Shown here: positions 34,240 through 46,704 of the stretch, piece after piece | Layout: every line of letters starts with the position of its first letter | Numbering within the stretch: position 1 is the stretch's first letter | Assembly (NCBI GenBank): GCA_949358305.1 | Contig: OX442322.1 | Span: 5,208,001-5,272,000 of the forward strand | Direction: 5' to 3' | Source of the DNA: Strigamia acuminata | Taxonomy: Eukaryota; Arthropoda; Chilopoda; Geophilomorpha; Linotaeniidae | Length of the DNA: 64,000 nucleotides | The notes under the pieces: model-generated | What the model saw: the letters and a program-made list of their open reading frames with translations, nothing else | What the model was told of the DNA's origin: nothing | The model's database searches: none | Program-made: the position numbers and the translations under genes

Positions 34240-35953
34240 TGTGACGATTCTACTTTTGGGCTAATTTATTAGTCCTTTTGAGATAGATAATTTCGGTTTA
34301 TACAAGACGTTGCTAAGTTTTAGCAACAACCTAACCGAGATAAGCTACAGAAGTCCTTACAAACATGGCACGTGATCGAATAGAAATAACTTACAGTTTT
34401 AGTGTGACATAACATATTTATTACTAAATATTAACATTAACAAAGATGGGTTCTTGACGCGTGTAAACGGGCGGCATCAACTGGTTGAGGATCCGGGCGA
34501 AGCCAGAGGGATACGGCTGACTTGCGGCATCGTCACAAATATTGCTACGGAGACGTATTTGGTCCGCAGCTCGAGTATCTAATAATGCGAAGAGTCCTTC
34601 GCATAAGTAGGAATATTCAGCAGAATATTCCATGTTCCAAATGAATAAAAGTAAAGTAATTAGTGGAATACAACAAATGAATTGTTGTATAAATATTAAT
34701 TGGGCGGGGACCGTCACGACAATTGAGAGAACGTCGCGGGAGTTGTTGAGACTCCATCCACCAGCATGCCTTACGACGACAAGATCTCGTGATCAGGCGC
34801 CGAGTATTTAATTGTGTGCTTTAACTCGCTATCGGTGGTACCAACCACCAGGTAAACATTTCTATGGACTTACCGGGTTTAAAAGATATTGCCAATACAG
34901 GATTACCAATGCCCGAGTAATTTGTTTAACACGATATATTTTATATATCGTTCACGGGTTTCTAACCCGGAGGGTAAAATGGGGCGGGGACCGTCACGAC
35001 GGTCGAGAGAACCATCGCGGGAGGATTTGACTCCTCCATCCGCCAGCATGCCTTACGATGGCGGGATCCACTGATCGAGCACCGGGTAAAATATTAATCG
35101 GCCACTGCCGTTGGATTACCATTATCCAGGTAGTTGTTTCTCGCAACATCTGAAGATATTACTCACGGGCTACCAACCCGGCGTGTAACCTGTACATTAG
35201 GCCTTTACCGACTTTTAACGAGCGGAAGGACCAATCGTAGAAAGACGGGAACCTGCAGCGGACTGAGGCCAGTTAGCTGAGGGACCTACTTTCATTTAGC
35301 AAGGTCGTACTGTATACGACCGTTATATTAAGCCACCGTACGAACTCTAACTGTCCCTTAGAAGAGCAAGCTAACGTTACGGGGCCATTTCATGCGGATG
35401 CATGTCTATTACCGGAGTTAGCCTTCCCGAAAAGGCCCTACAACAACAATAACAATAGTAATGAATACCGATTGTGGAGAGCTGAGGTGGCCTGATGTGT
35501 CGATAAGAAAGTGAAATCAAACGATAACAACAATTCAATTACAGACATTTACAGTTATCAAGCCAGGGGGATGAGAGGGTGAAAAACTGGTGCTTATATA
35601 GTTCTGTAGAACTACTAGATTGGCGACAGCCAATCAGCATACGAATCGGCGGATTCGTGGGTCACTAGTCCGGACCTAATATATGACTATGTCCAGATGG
35701 GCCCAGTTGGGGTCTGGAAGGGTCCAGTTGGTTCCCTTCAACAGGTAAGTAACGTGGATATTGCTTCAACAGAATCAACATCATCAAGTAATTAATACTT
35801 AGTTTATATCGAATAAAATAGTTATATTTTATTCACCGTGTCTAAATAATTATTTATCACACTTTTTAGTTTTATCGAGTTTGAATTACGCGCGTTTGGT
35901 AAACAGCGCCATCTATTGTGAACATTGATAAATACGGATTTGTAATCATCACA
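34240..35953 (-). repeat. G 5' LTR (1714 bp) with internal tandem duplication
   Basis: Minus-strand TGTGATGATTACA...GAATCGTCACA. TATA box (TATATAA, minus) at 35600-35594. Two diverged ~280 bp units start with GGGCGGGGACCGTCACGAC at about 34702 and 34982, so the LTR grew by internal duplication. The 97-codon open frame noted in the 3' LTR is also here (34717-34424). Confidence 0.85.
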
Positions 35954-37184
35954 AAACAATTAATGCTTATTATTAACTATAAAATGAATTAGGGTTAAAC
36001 ATCGCAACACACAATTGCCGTCAAAGTTCGCCTTGCTGAGCAGAACAGTATCGCGCGTGCCCTAAATAACAGTGCGGTGAGAGACGGCACTGGTATTCAG
36101 GGGGATATAGCCCGCAGTTCTGCACAACAGAATTAATCACCCGAGATACTACTCATAAGTAGACTGCTTTGGCACCATCACCGAAGAGATATAACATTCC
36201 CAAACACATAGTGCTACTGGCGGTAACTGCATGTTTTGCATGCAGACTGCTTTGGCACCATCAAGTGATGGAGTCAATCTCTTGCAGTAACAGTGCTACT
36301 GACGGTTACTAAATACTTTGGTATCACACGTGATTCTATTGTCCGACCACGAGGATACTTATGCGGGAGGCTTTCTCCTCGGCAAGACCGTTTGACGGAA
36401 ACATGAATAGTCCGAACTTCGCCTTCAGTTGACGGGGGTTGCATGGCTCAGCAGAGCCATGCTATGCATGGTCCGGTAGGACCATGCCCTGAGTAAGAAA
36501 CGGCTATTTGACATGCGGAACATACCAAATAACCAGAAAACAAGACTAACTTAACTTCCTGTTGTCAGGGAGTTTTATACTCGGTGGGATTAAGTTCCAC
36601 CAATCTCGTACCGCAGGAAGTGGATACGGGGATGCAACTTCAGATTATGCTAATCCTTTAGCAAAACCGGATCTGGATACTCAAGACCGGAAATGGATAC
36701 CGGGGACACATTCCCAAGTTACACATTTTAATCCTTTAATCCGCATGGTCACATTTTCCAAGAATGTGACCAATTCTTCTTCCAAACATTCAATGCAATA
36801 ATATATCTTTATATTATTGTCCAGTTAAATAATCTACGTGAATATATTAAATACTTATTTAATATATGCCTTCTTATTCACTTATTTCTGTATTCCGAAT
36901 TTACCGCTAAATTGCGATAGCGCCATCTAGTGGCGACATTGCGCATTGACGAATGCGGGTTTAGCAGACGATTCTCTGTAATTTCGGCCGTGATATTTCG
37001 ATATTACGAAATAATGTCAGTTAATAATTATTGATACAACATATCTGTAATTAAAACACCATAAATAACTTTATTCAAGGCTTTTATTAGTTTTACAGCA
37101 AATACACCTAAAATACCACCATAATGGCGCAACAGCGCCTTCTGGTGGGAAATCAGGCATTTATAGCCATATTAATTTGTCACA
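35954..37184 (-). repeat. ZX solo LTR, left end (second piece)
   Basis: Minus-strand LTR start TGTGACAAATTAATATGGC at 37184, next to TSD CCTG. It aligns with 4076 to about 5380 of R1's LTR, including the CACTAGATGGCGC and CCACTTCC motifs, and has a TATA-like TATAAAA near 36575 on the minus strand. It continues at 16802. Confidence 0.85.
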
Positions 37185-38352
37185 CCTGTATGGTGAGTTA
37201 AAACACAAGGTTTACATGAGGATCCCTGCAGGTGCTACATGCTCCGACCCCAACAACGTTTGGCTACTCGTAAAATCGCTCTACCTACTGCACCAATCAG
37301 GAAGGCAGTGGTTTGAAAAGCTGGATGAAGCCCTGCGAGATCTGGGATTTAAGAAGATGCCGGCATGTAACTATGTCTACACTTTTGGAAATTCCGCCGT
37401 AATGCTGATTTACGTCGATGACATTGTTCTCTTTTATGCATCAGACAGCATTCTCAGCCAGTTGCTTGCCCTCATCAGCTCGAAATTCCAGATAGTTAAC
37501 CTTGGTCCAATCACGAGGCTACTGGGCGTTGAGTTCATCCGTGACGCAGGGCGCACGTTCATCACACAACGTGCATACATCGCAAAACTTGTAAAGAAGT
37601 TTGACATTGCAATCAACAATCGCATTAAGGTTCCCGTAACTCCTGGTACCACACTTGTAAGAGGGTCAACTGAAAACCTGGCAGACTTCCCCTACAGGTC
37701 ACTCATTGGATCCTTATTATTTCTGGCGTCGAGGACGCGTCCTGACATCCTCTACTCAGTGATTGCTCTGGCGCAATTCAATACATGCTATAATCAAACG
37801 CACATCCGCGCATTGCTACAGGTCATGCAATACGTTGCCAACACTGCAGACTTGTGCATTGAATTGTCCGGTTGCACATCATCACAACTGTGGGCATTCA
37901 CTGACGCGTCGTGGGCAAGCGATCCAGAAACATCCTTGAGCTTTGGTGGCTACATCACCTATGTTGGAAACGTACCGATCGGCTGGTCTTGCCGAAAACA
38001 GTCAACCGTGGCATGCTCAACAATGGAGGCGGAGTTTATCGCCCTTGTTGAGCGTGTCAAGGAGCTGTATTGGTTGAATCACGTGTATACCCAGTTTCCA
38101 GCTTTAAATCGTCTATCTCGACCCGTCGTTTATTCCGACGCCCTGGCCAGCATACAGTTCACCTCAAATGACGTGGAGAACTCGGAGACTCGACATATCC
38201 GCGTGCGTTATCATTGGCTCAGGGAGTGGTTCACGGCGGGACGTTTCGATCTCCGAAAAGTGGACGGTGAATTAAATGTTGCAGACATTTTTACAAAATG
38301 GCTCAGTTCGGAGCCTCTACGATCGCTGATTGCCAACATCTTCAGGTCATAG
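37185..38352 (+). pseudogene. Copia-2 B pol, second part: reverse transcriptase and RNase H
   Basis: Continues B's frame after the ZX insertion: LYGELKHKVYMRIP, catalytic YVDDIVLFYASD, GPITRLLGVEFIRDAG, then RNase H with TDASWASD, STMEAEF, YSDALASIQF and the end LNVADIFTKWL. No stop in this part; ends at 38352. Compared with D it reads LLHQSGRQWF where D has GLHQSGRQWF. Non-functional only because of the insertion and the TGA upstream. Confidence 0.9.
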
Positions 38353-38573
38353 AACTGCACTACCTTCAATAATGACATTCCTAAGTTATTCTTCCCAAAG
38401 TTGAGGATAATCAAGTTCAGTGGGAATTCTCGGGCTTCCTTAGTGAAAAGTTCTTCAATATCAGTACCCGGCTTGATTATTCGCCCATATTATTTATCTT
38501 TCTGAATGTAATACACTGTAATTCCAGTATTTATTAATAGTTTTCCCCTACATTTGTCATCGAAGAGGGGATT
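38353..38573 (+). other. B 3' region with polypurine tract
   Basis: Short non-coding segment ending ATCGAAGAGGGGATT before the LTR, the copia-2 family's polypurine tract. Confidence 0.7.
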
Positions 38574-39091
38574 TGTTGGTCAAAAGACCACTTATTTATC
38601 GAAAACAAATGTTATTTACATTATTTCTTTGTTTAGTTTGATGTATTAATTACATTTATCGCTCATGTGTTAAATACGACATTCATTTCGTATTCCATGC
38701 TGTCACATACGTAATTCCGTATGATTTGTATCTTTATATATGAGATTTATTCTTTTGTTAACTTTAATGTTAGTTTTTGGCACCAGAGTGCCATTCTGTA
38801 CACTTTGCAATTTCCAAGATGGATGCCACCACAGGTTTTGTGCTGCTCCATCTCAATTCATTCTTTTTGGACACATTATGTGAGTTATTATTTTATTAAA
38901 CCATAGTATTTTGTTTAACAAGTGTTGTTGTTTGTTCTGCACGGAATTATAAGTGCAGAACACGTCGTTTCGTGCAGAAACGACTCGTTACGTCGTCGAT
39001 ACGTTCGCGTGTGAAACGCGACGCCATTACGGCAATTTGCCGCACGCTTCCCGGCGATATTTCGCCAATATCTGCGCCCCTCTGTCCTACA
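38574..39091 (+). repeat. B 3' LTR (518 bp)
   Basis: Same length as the 5' LTR, differing at about three sites (for example GATAACAAATG versus GAAAACAAATG), followed by TSD AGTAT at 39092-39096. Confidence 0.9.
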
Positions 39092-39096
39092 AGTAT

Positions 39097-39298
39097 TTCG
39101 TATTGATTAAATTTATTGTATGCTTTTAAGCATTCATTTATCATTTCTCACGGCATATAAGCGAATATCGCGGCCGTTTCGTTTACATTTCGTCCCCGAC
39201 GTCGCCCGTACGCGCGTACCACTCGTACGACGCATTTGTGACAATTTCGCTCGATATTTCGAGCTGTTTCGGTCGTCTTCCTCTGCTACCGACCTACA
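39097..39298 (+). repeat. C 3' LTR, second part
   Basis: Continues the LTR interrupted at 10894 and ends GCTACCGACCTACA, the same style of end as B and D. The next bases (TCTTC) belong to repeat T. Confidence 0.7.
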
Positions 39299-39474
39299 TC
39301 TTCGCCCCTGCTAAGCAGGAAAGCTTCGTGCGTCATATACGCACTCGCGACGATCGCGGTTACGGTTTCGAGACGGTTTTTCGGCGGAGGATTCGACGAA
39401 TATCGCCGCGGACAAGACGAAGAAGTGCCGGACGCGGAATCGAGACGAAATTCGTTTGGAATCGACGGCGAATC
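39299..39474. repeat. T: ~0.5 kb tandem repeat, fragment 1
   Basis: GC-richer sequence starting GCCCCTGCTAAGCAGGAAAGCTTCG. The AGGAAAGCTTCG...GCACTCGCGACGATCGCG stretch recurs at 47583-47630, about 500 bases later once insert D is removed. Interrupted at GAATC (39470-39474), the TSD of D. Confidence 0.6.
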
Positions 39475-40475
39475 TGTAGCAGAGTAGGGCGCAGAATATC
39501 GGTGAATTATCACCGGGAAGCGTGGAAAATGGGGCCGTGCTGCGCGCACGGACGTAGGCGATACTGAAGAGCGTATTTGGACCTGGAGCATGCGGAAATA
39601 ACTTGCAAACCGATTATAAAGTGCGGTTAGTTCGCAACACGCGACCGCCATCTTTATTCACCATGAAAGCATAAAAACAAGTGATCTGGGTTGAGGCTAT
39701 TTGATCTCAACCCCGGTTACAGAGTAACAACGAGAACAAATCTATTAGTATAACCAAATAGATTTATTCTTTACAATAATACAACGTAAAGACTAAAGTA
39801 ATGAATAAATAATACCAAACATAACTAAAGGATCGTCGCTTAACAAGCAGACGACGGGACGCGCGTTATCACATCGACACAGCCAGTTGGAGTACGAAAC
39901 AAGCGTAGTTTAAAAAGCAGAATCAACTGGCTGACCATTCGTAACAATATATGAAGTAACGCGCCTATTGTGCCTATTCGGAACTGCACAACAAATATGA
40001 TTATCGCAAATAATTCATCGCAAACCAACAGATACGACGCGTATCGTAAGCGAGACGGTGCGTGGCTTATGGCCACTTATAGCGCACTAAACTGGCACAC
40101 AATGTGCTTTAAAGCAAAGGCAATGATAACAAAATATAAAACACTTTACTAAAATAAGAATACATTACATAAATGGTGTGAAAAACAATCAAGCAGCACA
40201 CAGCCGTGTGCTGCGCCATCTTGGATTAGGATAACAGTGATGGTGGCACTCTGGTGCCGGAAATTAGCATTAATAAAGGATAAATCATTGGACTGAAGAA
40301 CAAATCATATCAAAACAGGACAAGAGTATGGAATTACATACGAGACAGCGTAAAACGAATAGTAACATTGAGATCAATTAAATAAGAACTAAAACACGCT
40401 GTATATCTAAACATAACAGAAAATCAAGAAAATAACAAATATATTCATCGATACAAATTGGTCTTCTGACCAACA
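39475..40475 (-). repeat. D 3' LTR interrupted by solo LTR S
   Basis: Minus strand TGTTGGTCAGAAGACC...CTACTCTGCTACA. 1001 bp in total, 530 after removing S (466) and its duplicated GATAC (5), exactly the 5' LTR length. Carries CCAAGATGGCGCAGC on the minus strand near 40215. Confidence 0.9.
39565..40030 (-). repeat. S: solo LTR of another copia-like family (466 bp)
   Basis: Flanked by GATAC at 39560-39564 and 40031-40035. On the minus strand it reads TGTTGGTTTGCGATG...ACGCTCTTCA (TG...CA). No internal region. It contains AAAGATGGCGGTCGCG on the minus strand (near 39650) and a repeated CCAGTTG/CAACTGG segment. Confidence 0.75.
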
Positions 40476-40684
40476 AATCCCCTCTTCGATGGAAATATTT
40501 ATCAGGGGACAAGATGAACGTGAACTGGAATTACAGTTGATAATCGTCAGGAAAGGAAAATAATGAAGTCAAATCATCGAGCCGGGTACTGTCGTGGTTA
40601 TCACTTAACTAAGCTCGGAATTCCCACAGAAACTCGATGATCCTCGAAGTCGGGTGAAACTAAATCAGGAATGTCACGATAAAG
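40476..40684 (-). other. D 3' region with polypurine tract
   Basis: Non-coding segment after pol, with the conserved GAGGATCATCGAGTTTCTGTGGGAATTCC stretch and the tract CGAAGAGGGGATT (minus) at the LTR border. Confidence 0.7.
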
Positions 40685-43600
40685 TTATGCTCGGAAGATC
40701 TTCGAGATGAGTGACCGCAAACGTTCGGATGAGAGCCATTTCGTAAAAATGTCTGCGATATTCACTTCGGATGCAACTTTTCGAAGATCGAAGACTCCTG
40801 TCGTATACCACTCCCTGAGCCAATGATACTTCACGCGAATGTGTCGAGTCTTCGCGTTCTCAATGTCGTTAGACGTGAATTGGATAGCGGCCAGGGCATC
40901 GGAGTAAACAACAGGTCGAGCTAATCGATTGAGAATCGGGAAATCGGTGTACACGGAGTCCAACCAGAAAAGCTCCTTCACACACTCTACTAGGGCGATA
41001 AATTCCGCTTCCATAGTAGAGCATGCAACGGTCGACTGTTTTCGACAGGACCAGCCGATAGGGACGTTACCGATGTACACGATGTGTCCTCCGAAACTCA
41101 AGGAGGTTTCCGGGTCGCTCGCCCACGATGCGTCGGTGAAAGCCGATAACTGACTCGATGTGCAGCCAGATAACTCGATACAAAGGTCTGCAGTATTTGC
41201 CACGTACTGCAGAACCTGGAGAAGAGCACGGATGTGGGTTCGGTTGTAGCACGTGTTATACTGTGCTAGAGCGATGACGGAGTACAAGATGTCGGGGCGA
41301 GTCCTCGATGCCAAAAACAATAGAGAGCCGATTACCGATCGATAGGGAAAATCTTCTAATTTCTCTGTTGACCCACGAACGAGTGTTGTTCCCGGGGTCA
41401 CTGGCACCTTAACTCGGTTGTTAGTTGATGTCCCGAACTTCTTCACAATTTTAGCAATGTAAGCACGTTGTGTAATAAACGTGCGTCCTGCGTCGCGGAT
41501 GAACTCGACGCCTAGGAGCTTCGTGATCGGGCCGAGATTTACGATATCGAATTTCGAACTGATGAGTCTAATCAGCTGTGCGAAAACACTGTCGGATGCA
41601 TAGAATACAACGATGTCATCCACGTAAACCAGCATGACAGCGGTGTTGCCGAGTACGTAGACACAATTGCATGCCGGCATCTTCCGAAATCCGAGGGCCC
41701 GAAGAGTTTCGTCGAGTTTTTCGAACCATTGCCTGCCGGATTGGTGGAGCCCATATAGCGACTTGAGGAGAAGCCACACGTTATTCGGGTCGGAGCATGT
41801 GGCACCTGCGGGGATTCGCATGTAGACTTTATGCTTGAGCTCCCCATACAGGTACGCACATTTCACATCGAGATGGGCGTCCTTCCAACCGCGGAGTACG
41901 ACGAGAAGGCAGAAAAATAGACGAATTAACACGAAGTTCACGACCGGGCTAAATACTTCATCGAAATCTACACCGAGGGTTTGGTAAAAACCTTGCGCTA
42001 CTAAGCGTGCTCGGTATCGAGTGACGGTTCCGGTTGCATCGGTCTTTAGCTTAAAAATCCACTTGCAGCCGAGTATTGTCGTGTCCGGTGGTCGGGGAAC
42101 TTCGGTGTAAATCTCCCGCTCTTTGAAAGTGTCCAGTTCCTCTTGGATGGCTTCCCGCCACTTCGGAGCGTCGTTGAATTTCAGAATTTCGGCAAATGAA
42201 GCCGGTTCGGTTCGGCATAAATGAGCCGCATGACGAGCGCCCGGAAGAACTGGTATTTTGTGCTCGAGATTACCGAAGAAAAATAGTCCGGGGTCGTAAT
42301 CGATGTTATTTAACATACAATATTCCTCGATGTCGTGATAAGATCTTAGACGGATCTTCGGAGTTGGAAAATAATAAACATCGATTAAGATTTTTCCGGG
42401 TCTTTGATCCTTTCTGAGATGTTCCTCGCGTATCCATTCACGGCACTCGCTATCTCCACCGACGAATCGCCACTTATGAGTGGTGTGGCGCGCAGTCGCT
42501 GGTGAACTGGGATCGGGGTCGAAGATTTGCAACCCTTGCGTAGCGTGATCGTCGACGCGTTGTTGACAACGGGTTGTAATGAACCTTGGCGTCGGCACCG
42601 GTGTTTCGCGAGGAAGTGGACGTGTTGGCGAGCGCTGAGGTGATGGCGGAGCGGATGTACGAGGAGTTGTTGGAGGCGATTGTCGAGCCGACTGTTCCGC
42701 TGATGCGTCAACGCGTTCGGATGTTTCCGGATAAATCGACAATTCGTCCATCTCTCGGATGTCGAGGTCGGTGTCACGTTCCTCTTCGTACGAGATATGA
42801 TGGGATTGACGAAGAGACGCAGAACCTGGAGGTAATGTCGCACATAAATCCAGCAATGCCCGTTCCGGAGTTGTCGGTGGTGGTATGTGGATGTGCGGAA
42901 AAGCCAGAGGCGTGTGCATCGAAGCGGATGCCGTCGACACACGTTCGGAATCGTTCGCAGAATGTTCTGACGCCTCGGAATCAGATCCCTTCGGCCACTG
43001 ATGGTAATGTAGGTTATCATCAAATGTAACGGTTTGTTGTCCGGGACCAGTAAACGACTGTTGCGGCTGCTGCGTCGAAATTTTGATGGATTTCCGATAC
43101 GACTGCCGCTCATCGATCCTAACGTGAATAGATTCGTAGACCTTGTTGTCAGTTGGGTTCCAAATTCTGTATCCACGGGTCCCTGAAGCGTAGCCGACTA
43201 AATATCCCTCCCAGGCCCGCGGATCCAGTTTCCTGCGGCCTGGCGCGGTGTAGTGCACCCAGCACTTGGAACCGACCTTCCGTAGATGTCGTAACGAAAG
43301 GGCTCTCTGTCGCCAAAGGATGTATGGGACCTGATTATTAAGTCGAGAATGAGGGCTCCGATTCTTGATGTAGGCAAACGTGACCGCTAGCTCAGCCCAG
43401 AGCGCCTCCGGCAACTTGGTTTCGGATAAGACCGCACGAAAGTTGTCGGCCATTGTTCGGTTTATGCGCTCGGCCGTGCCGTTCATCTGTGGTGATGACG
43501 GATTTGTTCGTTGACCTTGGATGCCCTTATCTTGTAGATATCGGAGAAACTCGTTTGACATAAACTCTCCGCCTCGATCAGTCCGAATTGCTTTTATTTG

Positions 43601-45688
43601 CGTGTCCTAGATTCTCTCAACTCGAGCGACGAAGTCCTTAAAGGTTGCGAAAACCTGCGATTTCTGGGCTAGCGGTATAATCCAGCAATAGCGTGTCGCG
43701 TCGTCGATGACGGTAAGGACGAAACGTGCTCCACCAAACGATGGAACTGGGGCTGGCCCCCAAATATCCATGTGGAGAAGGTCCAAAGGCTTCGTAGTCG
43801 AGGGATTCGGATCAGGCTTATGAGAAGCTTTTGTCGATTTGGCTATTCTGCAGTCGTTGCAGGCCAATTCCCTGCTCACTTCCCCTGGTGACATTCCGTA
43901 AACTTGGTCGTTTGCGGCCAATAGCTTCATTCCATTCGTATGAAGGTGGCCAAGACGGCTATGCCATAAGCCGGTGGCGTCCTTGACGGAGGCTGGATTG
44001 GCGATGACCTTCTTTTTCGGTTGAGACGGATTGCCGAGGGGTGGAAAGGAATTTGCGTTATGAATCGCAGGAGGAATTGCCTTCGGGATTGACTGTAGGG
44101 CACTCGCATAAGAAGGAGGGGTGGTCAAATCGTTGTGGATTTGAGTAGGGATAGGAGGAGGAATCGGATTGGTTGGAATGGGAGCTTGTTGGACGGGAAT
44201 TTGCTTCATGGGTTCAACTAGCGGCATTTCAATCCGAAAATCCGTAATTTCTCTTTGCTGTCCTTTTCCCCTTTTCGGTTTGGGAATTTTAATAAAATCC
44301 TCTTCTGTTGTCACGTACATTTGCGGCGGTAGCGTTGGAGTCGGTTGTACAGTGGGAGAAACCGTTGTCGCAAATGTCGGATTCGTACACAAACCGTCCA
44401 CATAATAAAGACCTCCTCTCTCCTTTGCACGAATAAGAGGGCTGCGAATGTCCGATTGATAAACATGTATCTCACTATTGAAAATGTGGATGTGATGTCG
44501 AGCCTTGTCTATCTTCGAAACCGAAATCAAGTTTGCCTCGAAATTCGGCGCGTAAAGAACGTTGGTCAAATTCACGGTGCAGCGGGTCTTGTCGATGGCC
44601 ATTAACAAACGAACCGTTCCTTTGCCCGTGACTTGGGACTTTCCCTGTCCCAACTCAATGTTGAATGGAATGACATCGGTGAACTCGGTGAAACCTGCAC
44701 GCACGTGAGATACGTGATCTGTAGCGCCGCAATCCAGAATCCACTCATTGGATTGCATAAAATGAGCGACTGGACGTTGGATAACCTGCGGCGCATTGAC
44801 GAAATATGTCCCCTCTCGGTGTGGATGCGAGCTTTCTCGGGGACGCGCGTTGTTGGCCTTCGCAGCAGCGTTCTTGTTGCGCCTGCGACTTTTGCTCCGA
44901 GAATTACGTTGGAGTGAAACCGTAGGTTGGCCCTGTTGTTGACGGGGCGGACGTGGGCATCGGTTCGCGTAATGTCCGAGCTGATCACAATTGAAGCATT
45001 TCACTGTCGAAATATCACGAGGTCCGGATTTATTTCGGGGTCGGAATTGTCCCTTCATAGACGCGTGAGCTGATGATTGGCTCGTTCCGAGTAACCCAAT
45101 TGACTTGAGTCTCATGTGTTCGGAAATTAGCTGCTCGGCGACATCCTTCGGCGTGAATTGAGGATCCGGCCAGTGGTATATGGCGAATGTTGCCTGAGCA
45201 TATTCGGGCGGCAGACACTTTAAATACTGGTATGCGTGGTGAATCGGACTGATGACTTCATTGACGTCGCTTAACTGGCGCACGTAATTGTCCACGCGGG
45301 CAATGAAATCTGGCATATCTTCGCCAGGTTGGAGTTGGAGGCTGAGAAACTCCCAGCGCATCGCCGCTTGACGGGCTCTAGAGCTGGGCGCGTAGGTTTT
45401 CGCCAACTTGTCCCACGCCTCCTTTGGCGTGTTACAGGTTTCCAAAACAGTACGCTTGGCGGGGCTCACATGGAGAAATATGAGGCCTAGCGCCTTGTCC
45501 CTCTTTATGTTGAAGCGATCAAGTTCTTTAGCCGTCAGGGTGGCAATGTGTTCTGCCTCTTTGTCCTCCGTTATGTGGCGCCAAAGTCCTTCAGATTTCA
45601 AGAGAAACTGCATCGACAATCGCCATTGTTCGTAATTGTCGACACCAAGAACCGTAATTAAATTGTTCGGATTCCCTGATTTGTGCAT
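40685..45688 (-). pseudogene. Copia-2 D gag-pol, one nonsense codon
   Basis: 1,667 sense positions from the ATG at 45688 (MHKSGNPNNLITVLG) to 40685, with a single TAG (43609-43607) where B has CAG (Gln). Domains: copia Gag; knuckle CFNCDQLGHYANRC; Pro-rich linker; protease WILDCGATDHVSH; integrase zinc segment (WHSRLGHLHT...CNDC); core Asp/Asp/Glu in HMDIWGP, RTDRGGEF, NGTAERINRTM; reverse transcriptase with GCKWIFKLK, DVKCAYLYGELKHKVYMR and catalytic YVDDIVVFYASD; RNase H (TDASWASD, STMEAEF, NIADIFTKWL). The stop falls in integrase just before the second Asp, so this copy would release Gag-protease-partial integrase only. Otherwise it is the best-preserved copia-2 polyprotein here. Confidence 0.92.
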
Positions 45689-46687
45689 TTTGAATCGCTG
45701 GACGAGACACGACGCGGAGAACACAAAGGCTCAGAGAGTGACACAAAATCGGAGCACAATTCACTATTCGGAGCACTGCACTGCACGGTTCCCTCGGTGT
45801 TCGAGGCGAAAAACCACAAATTGGGCAATTCCTTCTGAAGGAATCAAATAACCTCCGGTTGCCAGTCTGAAAGGGTCCGATCGGCTTCCTGGAGCCGCGG
45901 GAAACCTCACTTGTACCACGACAAGCACAACCGGAGAATACGTGTAAGCGTGATCGGACTCGATCGAAGAGCAAACACGATTCTAAAGGAACCCCCAAAA
46001 GCCTTAAATTTATCTTAAAGTTAACAATGGTATTTCGAAAAAGGAGAAATAGGTGAATCGATCGCGGTTGCGATCCTCGCGCAAATGAAGGCGCGGCTCG
46101 GCTTTCTCGAAAAGCCGGAGAAAACGCAATTCGGACGTTAATGTCCGAATTCTTCTCGAAAAATTCGAGGCTCTTCTTCCTCTTGATAGATCGCAGATTA
46201 CGACCGTTCACCGGGGAACTAAGCCGCCAATAATCGAGTATTGGATTCTCGTTGGAACCGTCGCACTTCGCTAAACGGTGTCGGAATTCGAAAAAGTCGC
46301 GAAATCTGAAAAAGAAAATAATTCGTCTCGAAATCCGCGAATCCCGCGTGGTTTCGGACGACATTAACTGAAGAATTGCTGGGAAAACAGCCTTGGCTGT
46401 GGTGAAACGTTGAAAATCTGTGAAAACTGAAAAATACAATATTTGCCTAGAAATTTGCGAATCCCGCACAATTTCTGGCAAAATTAAATTCGAAAATGGT
46501 GAGATCGACGTCGTGAATGGTCCTAAACGTCGGTTGAACGTCTCAGACAGCAGCGAGAACGTCGTGCAGACGTTTTCGGGTCGAAAAATGGTTGAAAATC
46601 TGAAAATAACAAGTTCGGCGCAAATTCGCAAATTTTGCAAATTTTACGTCGATAATTAGTCGAGAATGTTGCTAATTTAATAGCAAA
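45689..46687 (-). other. D leader with a long non-ATG open frame
   Basis: About 1 kb. One frame is open for ~349 codons (46640-45591), overlapping the start of gag in another frame. Its middle (SNENPILD..RLSSPVNG) matches the frame open in B's leader. It contains no recognised domain and opens with TTG rather than ATG. Confidence 0.5.
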
Positions 46688-46703
46688 CCATCCTCTGCTA
46701 CCA
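46688..46703 (-). promoter_or_regulatory. D primer binding site, initiator tRNA-Met 3' end
   Basis: Minus strand TGGTAGCAGAGGATGG one base after the LTR, identical to B's primer site. Confidence 0.85.
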
Positions 46704-46704
46704 A

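Larger units (their letters stand above)
16803..35953 (-). mobile_element. G: Ty3/gypsy element with ~1.7 kb LTRs, split by U
   Basis: Flanked by AAAC at 16799-16802 and 35954-35957, termini TGTGATGATT...GAATCGTCACA on the minus strand. The 5' LTR is 34240-35953; of the 3' LTR only the last 721 bp (16803-17523) remain and match 34240-34960 closely. Between them are 3' UTR, integrase, RNase H, reverse transcriptase, protease, gag, leader and primer site in minus orientation, with U inserted in the 3' end region. The missing LTR start implies a deletion at U's left edge. Confidence 0.88.
10895..39091 (+). mobile_element. B: copia-2 family element, complete but split by a ~21 kb insertion
   Basis: Flanked by AGTAT at 10890-10894 and 39092-39096. 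LTRs of 518 bp at both ends differ at about three positions by eye. Primer site, leader, gag-pol, 3' region and polypurine tract are all present. The ZX solo LTR (with G and U inside) splits reverse transcriptase at 16129/37185 with TSD CCTG. Without the inserts B is about 7.1 kb. Confidence 0.9.
9516..39298 (+). mobile_element. C: copia-2 family element, 3' part, split by A, B and nested elements
   Basis: Only the 3' end of C is in the window: reverse transcriptase/RNase H from 9516, a short 3' region, and the 3' LTR. The LTR is split into 10572-10894 and 39097-39298 by element B. Removing B and its TSD gives a ~525 bp LTR, matching the 518 and 530 bp LTRs of relatives B and D. The 3' flank TCTTC (39299-39303) should be its TSD; the other copy is off window. 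Confidence 0.75.

Noticed and set aside
34424-34717. 97-codon minus-strand frame with hydrophobic start, also at 16987-17280
   Set aside because: Located in G's LTR; both copies share it because the LTRs are identical by descent. No ATG at its start and no recognised domain.
42385-43176. 263-codon minus-strand frame inside D pol
   Set aside because: Alternative-frame shadow of the integrase linker, which is read in the main gag-pol frame.
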